Below are positions 35,425 to 43,923 of a stretch of DNA of 64,000 nt, in pieces; position 1 is the first letter of the stretch; each line of letters begins with the position of its first letter. Source of the DNA: Viridibacterium sp047600765 (GTDB lineage: Bacteria; Pseudomonadota; Gammaproteobacteria; Burkholderiales; Rhodocyclaceae); assembly GCA_047600765.1 (NCBI GenBank), contig JASGKF010000001.1:1302001-1366000 (forward strand), written 5' to 3'. The notes below the pieces were generated by a model. It searched no databases, had not been told where the DNA came from, and was given only the letters and a program-made list of their open reading frames with translations. A program made the position numbers and the translations under genes.

Positions 35425-36234
35425 ATGTCGTACCTCAATCTCTGGCTCGTTGCGTACATCGCGCTCGGCCTGGTCTCCGGTTTTCTCGCTGGCCTGCTGG
35501 GCATAGGCGGCGGCTTGATCATCGTCGCCGTGCTGACCTTTGCATTTGACGCGCAGGGCATGCCGCATGCCATCGTCCTGCCGCTGGCACTGGGCACCTC
35601 GATGGCGACCATCATTTTCACGTCCATCTCCAGCTTCCGTACGCACCAATCTCATGGCGCCGTGCGCTGGGACCTGGTGCGTGACATCACGCCTGGCGTC
35701 ATCGTCGGCACACTGGCCGGTACCATGCTCGCGGCTCGCGCCTCCACGGCGGCGCTGACCCTCTTCTTCGGCTGCTTCGTACTGGTCATCGCAGCCCAGA
35801 TGGCCTTCGGCCTCAAGCCCAACCCCAGTCGCGAACTGCCCGGCATGACCGGGCGCCTCATCGGTGGCGGCATCATTGGTGCGGTGTCGGCGTTGGTCGC
35901 CATCGGCGGCGGCTCGCTGACGGTGCCCTGGCTGTCCTGGTGCAACGTGCGTGTCCAGCATGCCATCGGCACCTCGGCTGCCATGGGCTTGCCGATCGCC
36001 CTCAGCGGGACGGCCGGCTACCTGTGGAATGGCTGGTCACAACCCGGCTTGCCGGCCGGGGCCGTGGGCTATGTCTACCTGCCCGCCCTGCTCTGCCTTC
36101 TGGCCAGCAGCATGCTCACCGCGCCGTCCGGTGCCCGGCTAGCCCACCGCCTGCCGGTCTCTACACTGAAACGCGCTTTTGCCCTTTTGCTGGTGCTGCT
36201 GGCCATCAAAATGTTCTGGCGCATTCTCGAATGA
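35425..36234 (+). CDS. TauE/SafE-family permease (sulfite exporter type)
   Basis: A 269-aa membrane protein with about eight helices in two repeated halves. Each half starts with the family motif, GFLAGLLGIGGGLIIVAVL (about 19-37) and GAVSALVAIGGGSLTVPWL (about 152-170). The family moves sulfonates, sulfite or other small anions. The substrate here is unknown. It starts 39 bp after the EVE gene. Confidence 0.88.
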   Translation: MSYLNLWLVAYIALGLVSGFLAGLLGIGGGLIIVAVLTFAFDAQGMPHAIVLPLALGTSMATIIFTSISSFRTHQSHGAVRWDLVRDITPGVIVGTLAGTMLAARASTAALTLFFGCFVLVIAAQMAFGLKPNPSRELPGMTGRLIGGGIIGAVSALVAIGGGSLTVPWLSWCNVRVQHAIGTSAAMGLPIALSGTAGYLWNGWSQPGLPAGAVGYVYLPALLCLLASSMLTAPSGARLAHRLPVSTLKRAFALLLVLLAIKMFWRILE

Positions 36235-36339
36235 GGGTCGGATTGATGCGGCGCACCACCCCGCAGAACAAGCACTGGCGCCATGTAGGTAGTTACCCTT
36301 ACATGCAGTGCACCATCAAAAACTTTTAAGAAAAAAACC

Positions 36340-36765
36340 GCATTAATCTCCACATAAACTTTTGTGATGTGTGAGAATTCGCGTCCGGACTGAGCTCCGC
36401 GCAGGAATGCGCCAGGCACACCGGGAGGAAACTGGAGACAGACAAGGCCCTGCAATGACAGTGAGCCGATGAGTTGCAACCGGGACCAACGCCCGGAAAT
36501 CAGCAACCAAAGCGATGGCCAAGCAGTAGTCGCTGTAGCAAGCCGGGCCCCGCAGGCCCGGCTAGTAGCACCCCTCGCAGCACCGCACTCCCCAGCCTTC
36601 AACAAGAGACATCCGGCAAGCGCCCTGACCGACAGAAAGTCGGCATTGATCGGTCACTTGCCCGATGCCTCATGCGGCACGAAAGGTTTTAGGGGGAGGG
36701 AAATCCGGTTTCGGATTTCCTGAATTGGGAACGGGAAGCCACCGCGGCTTCCCGTTTTTTTATTC
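36340..36765 (+). ncRNA. Candidate structured non-coding RNA
   Basis: A 560-bp gene-free interval (36235-36797) holds an AT-rich stretch (about 36310-36376, possible promoter). About 350 bp without a credible ORF follow, dense in hairpins and ending at a strong plus-strand terminator that no gene uses. Perfect stems: CCGGG/CCCGG (36480-36496), AGCCGGGCC/GGCCCGGCT (36541-36563), GGAAATCCG/CGGATTTCC (36699-36720). A two-part stem also occurs: GGCAAG (36615-36620) plus TGACCGA (36626-36632) with TCGGTCA (36650-36656) plus CTTGCC (36657-36662). It does not resemble RNase P, tmRNA, SRP or 6S RNA. Ends are approximate. Confidence 0.55.
36730..36761 (+). terminator. Strong orphan terminator
   Basis: ACGGGAAGCC (36731-36740), loop ACCGC, GGCTTCCCGT (36746-36755), followed by T6. 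The only plus-strand gene upstream (permease) ends 500 bp earlier. On the minus strand the A-run is weak, and the next minus-strand gene ends just beyond at 36798, so it could also help that gene. Confidence 0.85.
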
Positions 36766-36797
36766 CGCGCGCCGTCCGCACGGGCGCGTCCCGCCAA

Positions 36798-37448
36798 CTA
36801 TGGTTTCTTGGCCGAACTGGACGAGGACTTCTGCGCCGCATGGGCCTTGCGGCGTTCGGCGTAGCGCGCAGCATCCTTCTGCGCCTGCTCGGCCCGTTCC
36901 CTGGCAGCCTCCGCTTCGCTGGCCCGTCGAGCCGCCTTGTCAGCCTTGTCCGCCTCGGTTTCACGCTTCAGCGGATGAGGCGCGGCCGGCGCGCGTGGCG
37001 TCGAGGCTCGTGGCGCGGACGCGTCACCACTGACCGGTGCGCTTCCTGAGCGACCCGGCTCGATGACCCAGTCACCCGCCTTGGGCACCTTGGGCTTGGG
37101 ACGATTGCGTTCACGCTGTGCCAGATCGTGGGCACGGATGGAACGCTCCAGCCCCACCGCCTCCATTTCCATGGCGCGCGCCGTATTCACCTGCTCAAGC
37201 CAGGTCTCGCGCGCCGAGTCGCGGCAAGCATTCTCAAAAAAGCTCTTGCGACACTCGATGTCGTCCTTCTTGCGACGCTCGTCGGCCTTCTTCTGCAACA
37301 CCGTCGCTTCCTTGCGCAGCGTCGTGGCGCGCTCGGCGCGGGCCTTCCAGACCTCGGGGCCTTCCTCGACGGGTTCGGACTGCTGGGCAGATGCCGCAGC
37401 CGACAACAGGACAAAACCAGCCAGCAAGACCTTGTGCAACACGCTCAT
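36798..37448 (-). CDS. Secreted coiled-coil protein of unknown function
   Basis: A 216-aa protein with a clear signal peptide (about 1-22, ending AAASA). Most of the mature chain is charged helix (WKARAERATTLRKEA, VLQKKADERRKK), with two cysteines (CRKSFFENAC) that could form one disulfide. The C-terminal third is Ala/Lys/Glu-rich (EADKADKAARRASEAEA) and ends in poly-Ser and KKP. I recognise no named family; similar Ala/Lys/Glu proteins occur in betaproteobacterial periplasms. The start at 37448 begins the signal peptide. Confidence 0.7.
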   Translation of the reverse strand: MSVLHKVLLAGFVLLSAAASAQQSEPVEEGPEVWKARAERATTLRKEATVLQKKADERRKKDDIECRKSFFENACRDSARETWLEQVNTARAMEMEAVGLERSIRAHDLAQRERNRPKPKVPKAGDWVIEPGRSGSAPVSGDASAPRASTPRAPAAPHPLKRETEADKADKAARRASEAEAARERAEQAQKDAARYAERRKAHAAQKSSSSSAKKP

Positions 37449-37521
37449 GGCGCGAATTCTCCGGGGGTGGCACTGACGCCACGTAAAATGCGAAGCCCGC
37501 ATTCTCGCAACTAAGACCAAA

Positions 37522-39423
37522 GTGATCCAGTTCCGTTCGCTCGCGCTCGCGCGCGGCGCCCGCCGCCTCATCGAAAACCTCTCGCTGCAGATCCACCCCG
37601 GCTGGCGCATCGGCGTGGTCGGTGCCAACGGCACGGGCAAATCCACACTGTTTGCCTTGCTGCGTGGTGAGCTGCATCAGGAGCAGGGCGATCTGGACAT
37701 GCCCGCGCACTGGGTCATCGCCCAGGTCGCGCAGGAGACCCCGGCCCTCGCCACGCCGGCCATCGACTACGTGCTCGAAGGCGACGCCGAACTGATGCGC
37801 ATCGAGCGCGAACTCGCCAGCGAGCCCGACGCCCACCATATCGGCGAGCTGCATGCGCGCCTTGCCGAAATCGACGGCTACAGCGCCCGCGCGCGCGCCA
37901 GCTCGCTGCTGGCCGGTCTCGGCTTTGCCGACACGGACTTCACGCGCCCGGTGTCCGCCTTCTCCGGCGGCTGGCGCATGCGCCTCAATCTTGCACAGGC
38001 CCTGATGTGCCGTTCGGACCTGCTGCTGCTCGACGAACCGACCAACCACCTCGATCTCGACGCCGTCATCTGGCTGGAAAAATGGCTGCTGGCCTATCGC
38101 GGCACCCTGCTGCTGATCTCGCACGATCGCGACTTCCTCAACGCCTGCGTGACCCACATCGGCCACCTCGACGCGCAGAAGCTCACGCTGTACACCGGCA
38201 ACTACGACAGCTTCGAAGACCAGCATGCCGCCCAGCTCGCTCAGCAACAGGCCATGTTCGCCAAGCAGCAGCGCGAAGTGGCTCACCTGCAGAAATACAT
38301 CGACCGCTTCCGCGCACAGGCCACCAAGGCGCGTCAGGCACAAAGCCGCATCAAGGCCCTCGCGCGCATGGAACGCGTCACCGCCGCCCACGTCGACACG
38401 CCCTTCTCGTTCAGCTTTCCCGAGCCCGACCGCGCGCCCGATCCCATGGTCACGCTCAAGGAAGTCACGCTGGGTTATGGCGACAAGGTGATCATCGACA
38501 GGCTCAAGCTCGAACTGCGCCCCGGCGCGCGGCTGGGACTGCTGGGCCCCAACGGCGCCGGCAAATCGACACTGATCAAGCTGCTCGCCGGCGACCTCGC
38601 CGCACAAAGCGGCACAGCGCTGTTCGGCAAAGGCGTGCAGCTCGGCTACTTCGCCCAGCACCAGCTCGAACAGCTGCGCAGCGACGAAAGCCCGCTGCAG
38701 CACCTGGTCCGGCAGGAACCGATGACGCGCGAGCAAGACCTGCGCGACTACCTCGGTGGCTTCGACTTCCGTGGCGCACAGGTCGACGCCAAGATCGGCC
38801 CCTTCTCCGGCGGCGAAAAATCGCGCCTCGCGCTGGCCCTGCTGATCCGCCACAAACCCAACCTGCTGCTGCTCGACGAACCGACCAACCACCTCGACCT
38901 CGAAATGCGTCACGCACTGACGCTGGCGCTGTCGGAATACGAAGGCAGCATGGTCCTCGTCAGCCACGACCGCGCGCTGCTGCGCACCGTCTGCGACGAC
39001 TTCCTGCTCGTTGCCGATGGCAAGGCCCAGCCCTTCGACGGCGACCTCGACGACTACCTGCAATGGCTCGAAGCACGTCGCGCGACGCAATCGGCCGCCA
39101 GCGTCGATCAGGACGCTGCCGCCGACAAAGCCACTCGCCTGCAAGCGCGCGCCGATGCTGCCGCCGACCGGCAAGCAAAACTGCAACGCCGCCGCCCGCT
39201 GCTCAAGGAACTCGAACAGCTCGAACGCAAGCTGCAAGGCTGGCAAGGCGAAAAGAAACTGCTCGACGAACGCCTCGCCGACCCGGCCCTTTACGCCAGC
39301 GGCGACAGCGCGCAGCTGCAAGGCTTCCTCAAGCGTCAGGGCGAACTCGGCAGCAGCATCGACCAGAGCGAAGAACGCTGGCTGGAGATCCAGAGCGAGC
39401 TCGAAGAGATCGGCGAAATCTGA
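37522..39423 (+). CDS. yheS: ABC-F ATPase, YheS type
   Basis: A 633-aa cytoplasmic tandem ABC protein with no membrane part and a GTG start. First cassette: GANGTGKST, FSGGWRMRLNLA, LLLLDEPTNHLDLDA. Second cassette: GPNGAGKST, FSGGEKSRLAL, LLLLDEPTNHLDLEM. The P-site linker between them (about 240-300) is rich in Gln and Lys, and a C-terminal coiled coil (about 535-630) follows. ABC-F proteins bind the ribosomal E site and relieve stalled translation; the domain pattern fits YheS better than EttA or Uup. Confidence 0.9.
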   Translation: MIQFRSLALARGARRLIENLSLQIHPGWRIGVVGANGTGKSTLFALLRGELHQEQGDLDMPAHWVIAQVAQETPALATPAIDYVLEGDAELMRIERELASEPDAHHIGELHARLAEIDGYSARARASSLLAGLGFADTDFTRPVSAFSGGWRMRLNLAQALMCRSDLLLLDEPTNHLDLDAVIWLEKWLLAYRGTLLLISHDRDFLNACVTHIGHLDAQKLTLYTGNYDSFEDQHAAQLAQQQAMFAKQQREVAHLQKYIDRFRAQATKARQAQSRIKALARMERVTAAHVDTPFSFSFPEPDRAPDPMVTLKEVTLGYGDKVIIDRLKLELRPGARLGLLGPNGAGKSTLIKLLAGDLAAQSGTALFGKGVQLGYFAQHQLEQLRSDESPLQHLVRQEPMTREQDLRDYLGGFDFRGAQVDAKIGPFSGGEKSRLALALLIRHKPNLLLLDEPTNHLDLEMRHALTLALSEYEGSMVLVSHDRALLRTVCDDFLLVADGKAQPFDGDLDDYLQWLEARRATQSAASVDQDAAADKATRLQARADAAADRQAKLQRRRPLLKELEQLERKLQGWQGEKKLLDERLADPALYASGDSAQLQGFLKRQGELGSSIDQSEERWLEIQSELEEIGEI

Positions 39424-39435
39424 GCCGCCAATAAC

Positions 39436-39855
39436 ATGCACGCCCATCTCGCTGAATACCTGCGACCCTGGAAACTGCTGAGCCTGGCCATCGGCATCGC
39501 CCTGCTGATCTGGGGCTCCTTCGTTTACCGCGCGCCGGACTGGGACATCCCCATCAGTCTGATCATGGCGTTCTTCACCTACCTCAGTGCGCCGTGGGGC
39601 GTGCGCGTGCTGGTCGAGCGTCGCTGGAAGCAACTGCCGCTGGCCCTGTTCTACACCTGGTTCAGCGTCGATGGCTGCTACTGGATCTACTGGCATTTCA
39701 ACGACCCCGTCGCGCTGGAGCTGATGCGCGAAGCCAATGCCCCGGCCTCGCTGGTGCTGTACGTCACCTGCGGCCTGTTGTGGCTGTATCGCGGCCCGCT
39801 GCGTGACGCGCCAGCCGCCTTGCGCAGTCTCGGCAAGCCCGGCCAGGGGCTCTGA
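39436..39855 (+). CDS. Small inner-membrane protein, unknown function
   Basis: A 139-aa protein with four probable helices (about 14-30, 37-55, 66-84, 103-118), rich in Trp and Tyr (WFSVDGCYWIYWHF). It starts 12 bp after the ABC-F stop, so the two are likely co-transcribed. I do not recognise a family with a known role. Confidence 0.7.
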   Translation: MHAHLAEYLRPWKLLSLAIGIALLIWGSFVYRAPDWDIPISLIMAFFTYLSAPWGVRVLVERRWKQLPLALFYTWFSVDGCYWIYWHFNDPVALELMREANAPASLVLYVTCGLLWLYRGPLRDAPAALRSLGKPGQGL

Positions 39856-39922
39856 ACGCCCCGCTTTTGCCAATGGTTGACGGCGACATCCATGCAGACA
39901 CAGCATGGTTGGCTCGCCACTC

Positions 39923-39936
39923 TTGACCTCGATCAA
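39923..39936 (+). promoter_or_regulatory. FNR/ANR-like site upstream of nrdD
   Basis: TTGAC-CTCG-ATCAA matches the FNR consensus TTGAT-N4-ATCAA with one mismatch. It sits about 80 bp before the nrdD start, a sensible activator position for an anaerobic enzyme. Confidence 0.6.
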
Positions 39937-39959
39937 GCCCGACCAAAGCCCGCCATGGA

Positions 39960-40006
39960 TTACTAGATATAGGCGTCACAACGACGAAATGAACTATATC
40001 TAGTAG
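39960..40006 (+). promoter_or_regulatory. Paired NrdR boxes upstream of nrdD
   Basis: ACTAGATATAG (39962-39972) and CTATATCTAGT (39994-40004) are exact inverted copies of each other. Both fit the NrdR box core (CWATATWTWG-like). Their centres are about 32 bp apart, three helical turns, the spacing usual for NrdR pairs before ribonucleotide reductase genes. NrdR represses when dATP is plentiful. The second box ends at the GGAG ribosome binding site. Confidence 0.75.
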
Positions 40007-40015
40007 GAGATTGCG

Positions 40016-42013
40016 ATGTCAGGACTGACAGGGGTAATCAAGCGCGACGGCCGTCTGCTGCCATTCGACGCCGCCAAGATCGAAGCCGCCATTGCCAAAG
40101 CCGGGCAGGCAAGCGGCGAGTTCCAGCCCGTGGAAGCCGAGCGCATCACGCGACTGGTTGTCGACCGCCTTGCTGCGCAGGGCGAGCTGGTGCCGACCAT
40201 AGAACGCGTGCAGGACACCGTCGAAGTCTCGCTGATGGCGGCTGGCTGGTATCGCACTTCGCGTGCCTACATCGTTTATCGCGAACAGCGCACACGCCTG
40301 CGCCGCGACCACAAGACCGTGGTCGACGTCGAACACGCCATCAACGAATACCTCGACCGCCGCGACTGGCGCGTCAATGCCAACGCCAACCAGGGCTATT
40401 CGCTGGGCGGGCTGATCCTCAATGTCTCCGGCAAGGTGATTGCCAACTACTGGCTCAATCACGTTTACGCCAAAGAGATTGGCGAAGCGCATCGCGAAGG
40501 CGACGTGCACATCCACGACCTCGACATGCTGTCGGGCTACTGCGCAGGCTGGTCGCTGCGCACCCTGCTCACCGAGGGCTTCAACGGCGTACCGGGCAAG
40601 GTGGAATCGGCGCCGCCGAAGCATCTCGGCTCAGCCGTCGGCCAGATCGTGAACTTCCTCGGCACGCTGCAGAACGAGTGGGCTGGCGCGCAGGCCTTCA
40701 GCTCTTTCGACACCTATCTCGCGCCCTTCATCCGCAAAGATCAACTCTCTTACGCCCAGGTGCGCCAGTGCATCCAGGAGCTGATCTACAACCTCAACGT
40801 GCCCAGCCGCTGGGGCACGCAGACACCTTTCACCAACCTCACTTTCGACTGGGTCTGCCCCGAAGATCTGCGCGAGCAGATTCCCTACATCGGTGGCGAA
40901 GAAATGCCGTTCGCTTACGGCGAGCTGCAGACCGAGATGGACATGATCAACCGCGCCTACATCGACGTGATGACGGCCGGCGACAAATTCGGCCGCGTGT
41001 TCACCTTCCCCATCCCGACCTACAACATCACACCCGATTTCGACTGGGACTCTGACAACGCCAACCGCCTGTTCGAGATGACCGCGAAATACGGCCTGCC
41101 CTACTTCCAGAACTTCCTCAACTCGGAGCTCACGCCAAACATGGTGCGCAGCATGTGCTGCCGCCTGCAGCTCGACCTGCGCGAGTTGCTCAAGCGCGGC
41201 AACGGCCTGTTCGGTTCGGCCGAGCAAACCGGCTCGCTGGGCGTGGTGACGATCAACTGCGCGCGCATCGGCTATCGCTTCAAAGGTGACGAGGAAGGCT
41301 TGTTCGCACGCATCGACCGCCTGCTCGAACTTGGTCGCGACAGTCTCGAAGTGAAACGTCAGGTGATCCAGCAACTCATCGACGCCGGCCTCTTCCCCTA
41401 CACCAAGCGCTACCTCGGCACGCTGCGCAACCACTTCAGCACACTGGGCGTGAATGGCATCAACGAGATGATCCGCAACTTCACCGAAGGCCGCGAAGAC
41501 ATCACCACGCCATGGGGCGAAGCCTTCGCACTCAAGCTGCTCAACCACATCCGCAGCCGCATGACCGAGTTCCAGGAAGAGACGGGCCATCTCTACAACC
41601 TCGAAGCCACGCCGGCCGAAGGCACCACTTACCGCTTCGCGAAAGAAGACCGCAAGCGCTGGCCCGACATCCTGCAGGCCGGCACGCAGGAGCAGCCCTA
41701 CTACACCAACTCCTCGCAGCTGCCGGTCGGCTTCACCGACGACCCCTTCGAAGCCCTGCGCCGGCAGGAGCCGCTGCAGACGCGCTACACCGGCGGCACC
41801 GTGCTCCATCTCTACATGAACGAACGCGTATCGAGCATCACGGCCTGCAAGAAGCTGGTGCGCCGCGCGCTGGAGAACTTTCGCCTGCCCTACATCACGG
41901 TCACGCCGACCTTCTCGATCTGCCCCAAACACGGCTACCTCAAGGGCGAACACGAGTTCTGCCCCAAGTGCGACGAGGAGCTGATCGCGAAGAAGAAGGC
42001 TTGCTGCAACTGA
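40016..42013 (+). CDS. nrdD: Class III ribonucleotide reductase, catalytic part without glycyl-radical domain
   Basis: A 665-aa anaerobic ribonucleoside-triphosphate reductase. The ATP-cone occupies about 1-95 (VIKRDGRLLPFD). The barrel follows (INEYLDRRDWRVNANANQGYSLGG, NVPSRWGTQTPFTNLTFDW). The protein ends in a zinc-type segment (CPKHGYLKGEHEFCPKCDEEL, C636, C649, C652, plus CC at 663-664). Family members normally continue about 50 residues to the RVxGY glycyl-radical motif. Here translation stops before it, and the motif is in the next gene. Whether the two chains assemble is an inference, but each has its own ribosome binding site. Confidence 0.9.
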   Translation: MSGLTGVIKRDGRLLPFDAAKIEAAIAKAGQASGEFQPVEAERITRLVVDRLAAQGELVPTIERVQDTVEVSLMAAGWYRTSRAYIVYREQRTRLRRDHKTVVDVEHAINEYLDRRDWRVNANANQGYSLGGLILNVSGKVIANYWLNHVYAKEIGEAHREGDVHIHDLDMLSGYCAGWSLRTLLTEGFNGVPGKVESAPPKHLGSAVGQIVNFLGTLQNEWAGAQAFSSFDTYLAPFIRKDQLSYAQVRQCIQELIYNLNVPSRWGTQTPFTNLTFDWVCPEDLREQIPYIGGEEMPFAYGELQTEMDMINRAYIDVMTAGDKFGRVFTFPIPTYNITPDFDWDSDNANRLFEMTAKYGLPYFQNFLNSELTPNMVRSMCCRLQLDLRELLKRGNGLFGSAEQTGSLGVVTINCARIGYRFKGDEEGLFARIDRLLELGRDSLEVKRQVIQQLIDAGLFPYTKRYLGTLRNHFSTLGVNGINEMIRNFTEGREDITTPWGEAFALKLLNHIRSRMTEFQEETGHLYNLEATPAEGTTYRFAKEDRKRWPDILQAGTQEQPYYTNSSQLPVGFTDDPFEALRRQEPLQTRYTGGTVLHLYMNERVSSITACKKLVRRALENFRLPYITVTPTFSICPKHGYLKGEHEFCPKCDEELIAKKKACCN

Positions 42014-42079
42014 TCTGTATCAACACAACATGCCGCATACCGGCATCACCCTGGCTCCACTGCTAAAAGGAAAGTATCG

Positions 42080-42280
42080 ATGAACGAACTCCACGATTGC
42101 GCCCTGCAAACACGTTTCCTGCAAGCCAATACGCCCATTCTCCTGCGGGACGAAGAACGCACGCGCTGCGAAGTGTGGACCCGCGTCATGGGCTATCACC
42201 GCCCGGTCGCCTCCTTCAACGTCGGCAAGCAAGGTGAGCACAATGAGCGTGTGTTCTTTGCCGAACCCGCTCAGGGTTGA
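42080..42280 (+). CDS. Free-standing glycyl-radical domain of class III reductase
   Basis: A 66-aa protein whose second half is the C-terminal glycyl-radical segment of NrdD: CEVWTRVMGYHRPVASFNVG, with the radical-bearing Gly predicted at residue 38, then KQGEHNERVFF. In single-chain NrdDs this follows the zinc segment directly. Here 66 bp and an AAAGGAAAG ribosome binding site separate them. The nrdG start lies 37 bp before the end of this gene, so it is probably coupled to the activase. The small-protein arrangement resembles, in principle, the free radical domain GrcA/YfiD of pyruvate formate-lyase. Confidence 0.85.
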   Translation: MNELHDCALQTRFLQANTPILLRDEERTRCEVWTRVMGYHRPVASFNVGKQGEHNERVFFAEPAQG

Positions 42281-42974
42281 AGCTACGGCTGCACTGCGCA
42301 TCGGTGGCTTCGTTCCCTGCAGCACGCAGGACTGGCCCGACCAGCTGGCAGCCGTCGTCTTCATCGCCGGCTGCCCCTGGCGCTGTGGCTACTGCCACAA
42401 CCCGCACCTGCAGACCGGGCGTGGCGACGAAGCGCTGCACTGGGCCGATCTGCTGCCCCAACTCGTCGCACGCAAGACACTGCTCGATGGTGTGGTCTTC
42501 TCGGGTGGCGAGCCGACCCTTGATCGCTACCTGCCCGAAGCCCTGCACGATCTGCGTGCCGCCGGCATGGCAAACGGATTGCATACGGCTGGCTGTTACC
42601 CGCATCGGCTGGCACGCGTGCTGCCACTGCTGGACTGGGTCGGGCTGGACATCAAGGCCCTGCCGGGTGGTTACGATGCCATTACCGGCGTGCCCGACAG
42701 CGGGCATCGCGCCTGGACCTCGCTGGGGCTGGTGCAGAGCGCCGGCATCGACTACGAAGTGCGCGTCACGGCCCACCCGGACTGGTTGTCCGAGGCAACG
42801 CTCGACCAACTGCTCGAACAGCTCGCGGCGGCGTCCGTACCGCACATCGCACTGCAGGCAGCCCGCCTTGCGGGCCCTGCCGGAGACCCGGTCGGCGACC
42901 GGGCCAGGTACCCGCTGTCGGCGCTGAGCCGCTGGGCGCGGGACATCCCCGGGCTCGTTCTGCGGGGTTTCTGA
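42243..42974 (+). CDS. nrdG: Anaerobic ribonucleotide reductase activase (radical SAM)
   Basis: A 243-aa radical SAM enzyme that generates the glycyl radical in NrdD. The cluster motif is GCPWRCGYC (CX3CX2C, about residues 44-51), followed by FSGGEPT. The size and layout fit the NrdG2-type activase rather than the shorter E. coli NrdG. The ATG at 42243 is favoured over a GTG 9 bp upstream, because AAGG lies 8 bp before it. The last third is more variable and Leu-rich. Confidence 0.9.
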   Translation: MSVCSLPNPLRVEATAALRIGGFVPCSTQDWPDQLAAVVFIAGCPWRCGYCHNPHLQTGRGDEALHWADLLPQLVARKTLLDGVVFSGGEPTLDRYLPEALHDLRAAGMANGLHTAGCYPHRLARVLPLLDWVGLDIKALPGGYDAITGVPDSGHRAWTSLGLVQSAGIDYEVRVTAHPDWLSEATLDQLLEQLAAASVPHIALQAARLAGPAGDPVGDRARYPLSALSRWARDIPGLVLRGF

Positions 42975-43008
42975 ACGCAAACGGGTTCATCGCTACAATG
43001 GCGGGCCT

Positions 43009-43878
43009 TTGTCTGTCGAAAGCCCTGCCTTGCCACCCCGTTCCGTCGCCCTGCAATACGTCCTGCCCAAGCGCGCCATCACGGATTTCGGCCGCCTCGT
43101 CGCGTCCAGCCGCATGGGCTGGGTGACGACCCGCATCATCGCGTGGTTCGTTGGCAAATATGGCGTCAACATGTCCGAAGCAGCCCAGCCGGACATCACG
43201 ACCTACAAGAGTTTCAACGACTTCTTCACACGCGCCCTGCGCAAGGACGCGCGCCCGCTCGCCGAAGCGCCCTGGGTATGCCCGGTGGATGGTGCGATCA
43301 GCCAGTTCGGCGCCATCAAGAGCGACCAGATCTTCCAGGCCAAGGGGCACAGCTACTCCACCACCGCACTGCTCGGTGGCGATGCCGAGCTGGCCGCCAA
43401 GTTCGAGAACGGCAGCTTCGCCACGCTGTATCTCTCGCCGCGCGATTACCACCGCATCCACATGCCCTGCAGCGGCCGCCTCACGCGCATGATTCACGTG
43501 CCGGGTGAGCTGTTCTCGGTGAACCCGACGACGGCGCAAGGTGTGCCCGGCCTCTTCGCACGCAACGAACGCGTGGTGTGCATGTTCGACACCTCGCATG
43601 GTCCGCTGGCACTGGTGCTGGTCGGCGCCACCATCGTCGGCAGCATGGCCACGGTGTGGCACGGCGTCGTCAATCCGCCGCGCCCGGGCAAGATTCGCGA
43701 ATGGCATTACGACAAGCAGGACGTCGTGCTGCACAAGGGCGAAGAGATGGGGCGCTTCCTGCTCGGCTCGACCGTGGTGCTGCTGGTGCCACAACACCAG
43801 ATCGAATTCAACGCGGGCTGGGACCCCGGTGGCCCGGTGCGCGTCGGCGAAGCCATGGGCGTCTTGCCGACACGATGA
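43009..43878 (+). CDS. psd: Phosphatidylserine decarboxylase
   Basis: A 289-aa proenzyme that makes phosphatidylethanolamine at the inner membrane. Self-cleavage occurs at the LGST motif, with the future pyruvoyl residue S254. LSPRDYHRIHMPCSGRL (about 144-160) and VGATIVGSMATVWHG (about 204-218) are also conserved, and SFNDFFTRALR opens the catalytic part. The likely start is TTG at 43009, because no in-frame ATG precedes the conserved LPKRAI region. It is followed by its own terminator. Confidence 0.93.
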   Translation: MSVESPALPPRSVALQYVLPKRAITDFGRLVASSRMGWVTTRIIAWFVGKYGVNMSEAAQPDITTYKSFNDFFTRALRKDARPLAEAPWVCPVDGAISQFGAIKSDQIFQAKGHSYSTTALLGGDAELAAKFENGSFATLYLSPRDYHRIHMPCSGRLTRMIHVPGELFSVNPTTAQGVPGLFARNERVVCMFDTSHGPLALVLVGATIVGSMATVWHGVVNPPRPGKIREWHYDKQDVVLHKGEEMGRFLLGSTVVLLVPQHQIEFNAGWDPGGPVRVGEAMGVLPTR

Positions 43879-43906
43879 AAAAGGGGCCGAGGGCCCCTTT
43901 TCTTCT
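43879..43906 (+). terminator. Terminator after psd
   Basis: AAAAGGGGCC (43879-43888), loop GAG, GGCCCCTTTT (43892-43901), then CTTCT. It lies at the psd stop and 18 bp before the convergent DsbC-like stop, so it may serve both genes. Confidence 0.88.
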
Positions 43907-43923
43907 GGAGTGACTGACGCCGC

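Noticed and set aside
36340..36765. RNase P RNA, tmRNA or SRP RNA
   Set aside because: None of their conserved sequence blocks is present (for example, no GAGGAAAGTCC or tag-peptide frame).
37234..39936. Long antisense open frame across the ABC-F gene
   Set aside because: Low-complexity translation typical of the antisense of a GC-rich gene; no domain seen.
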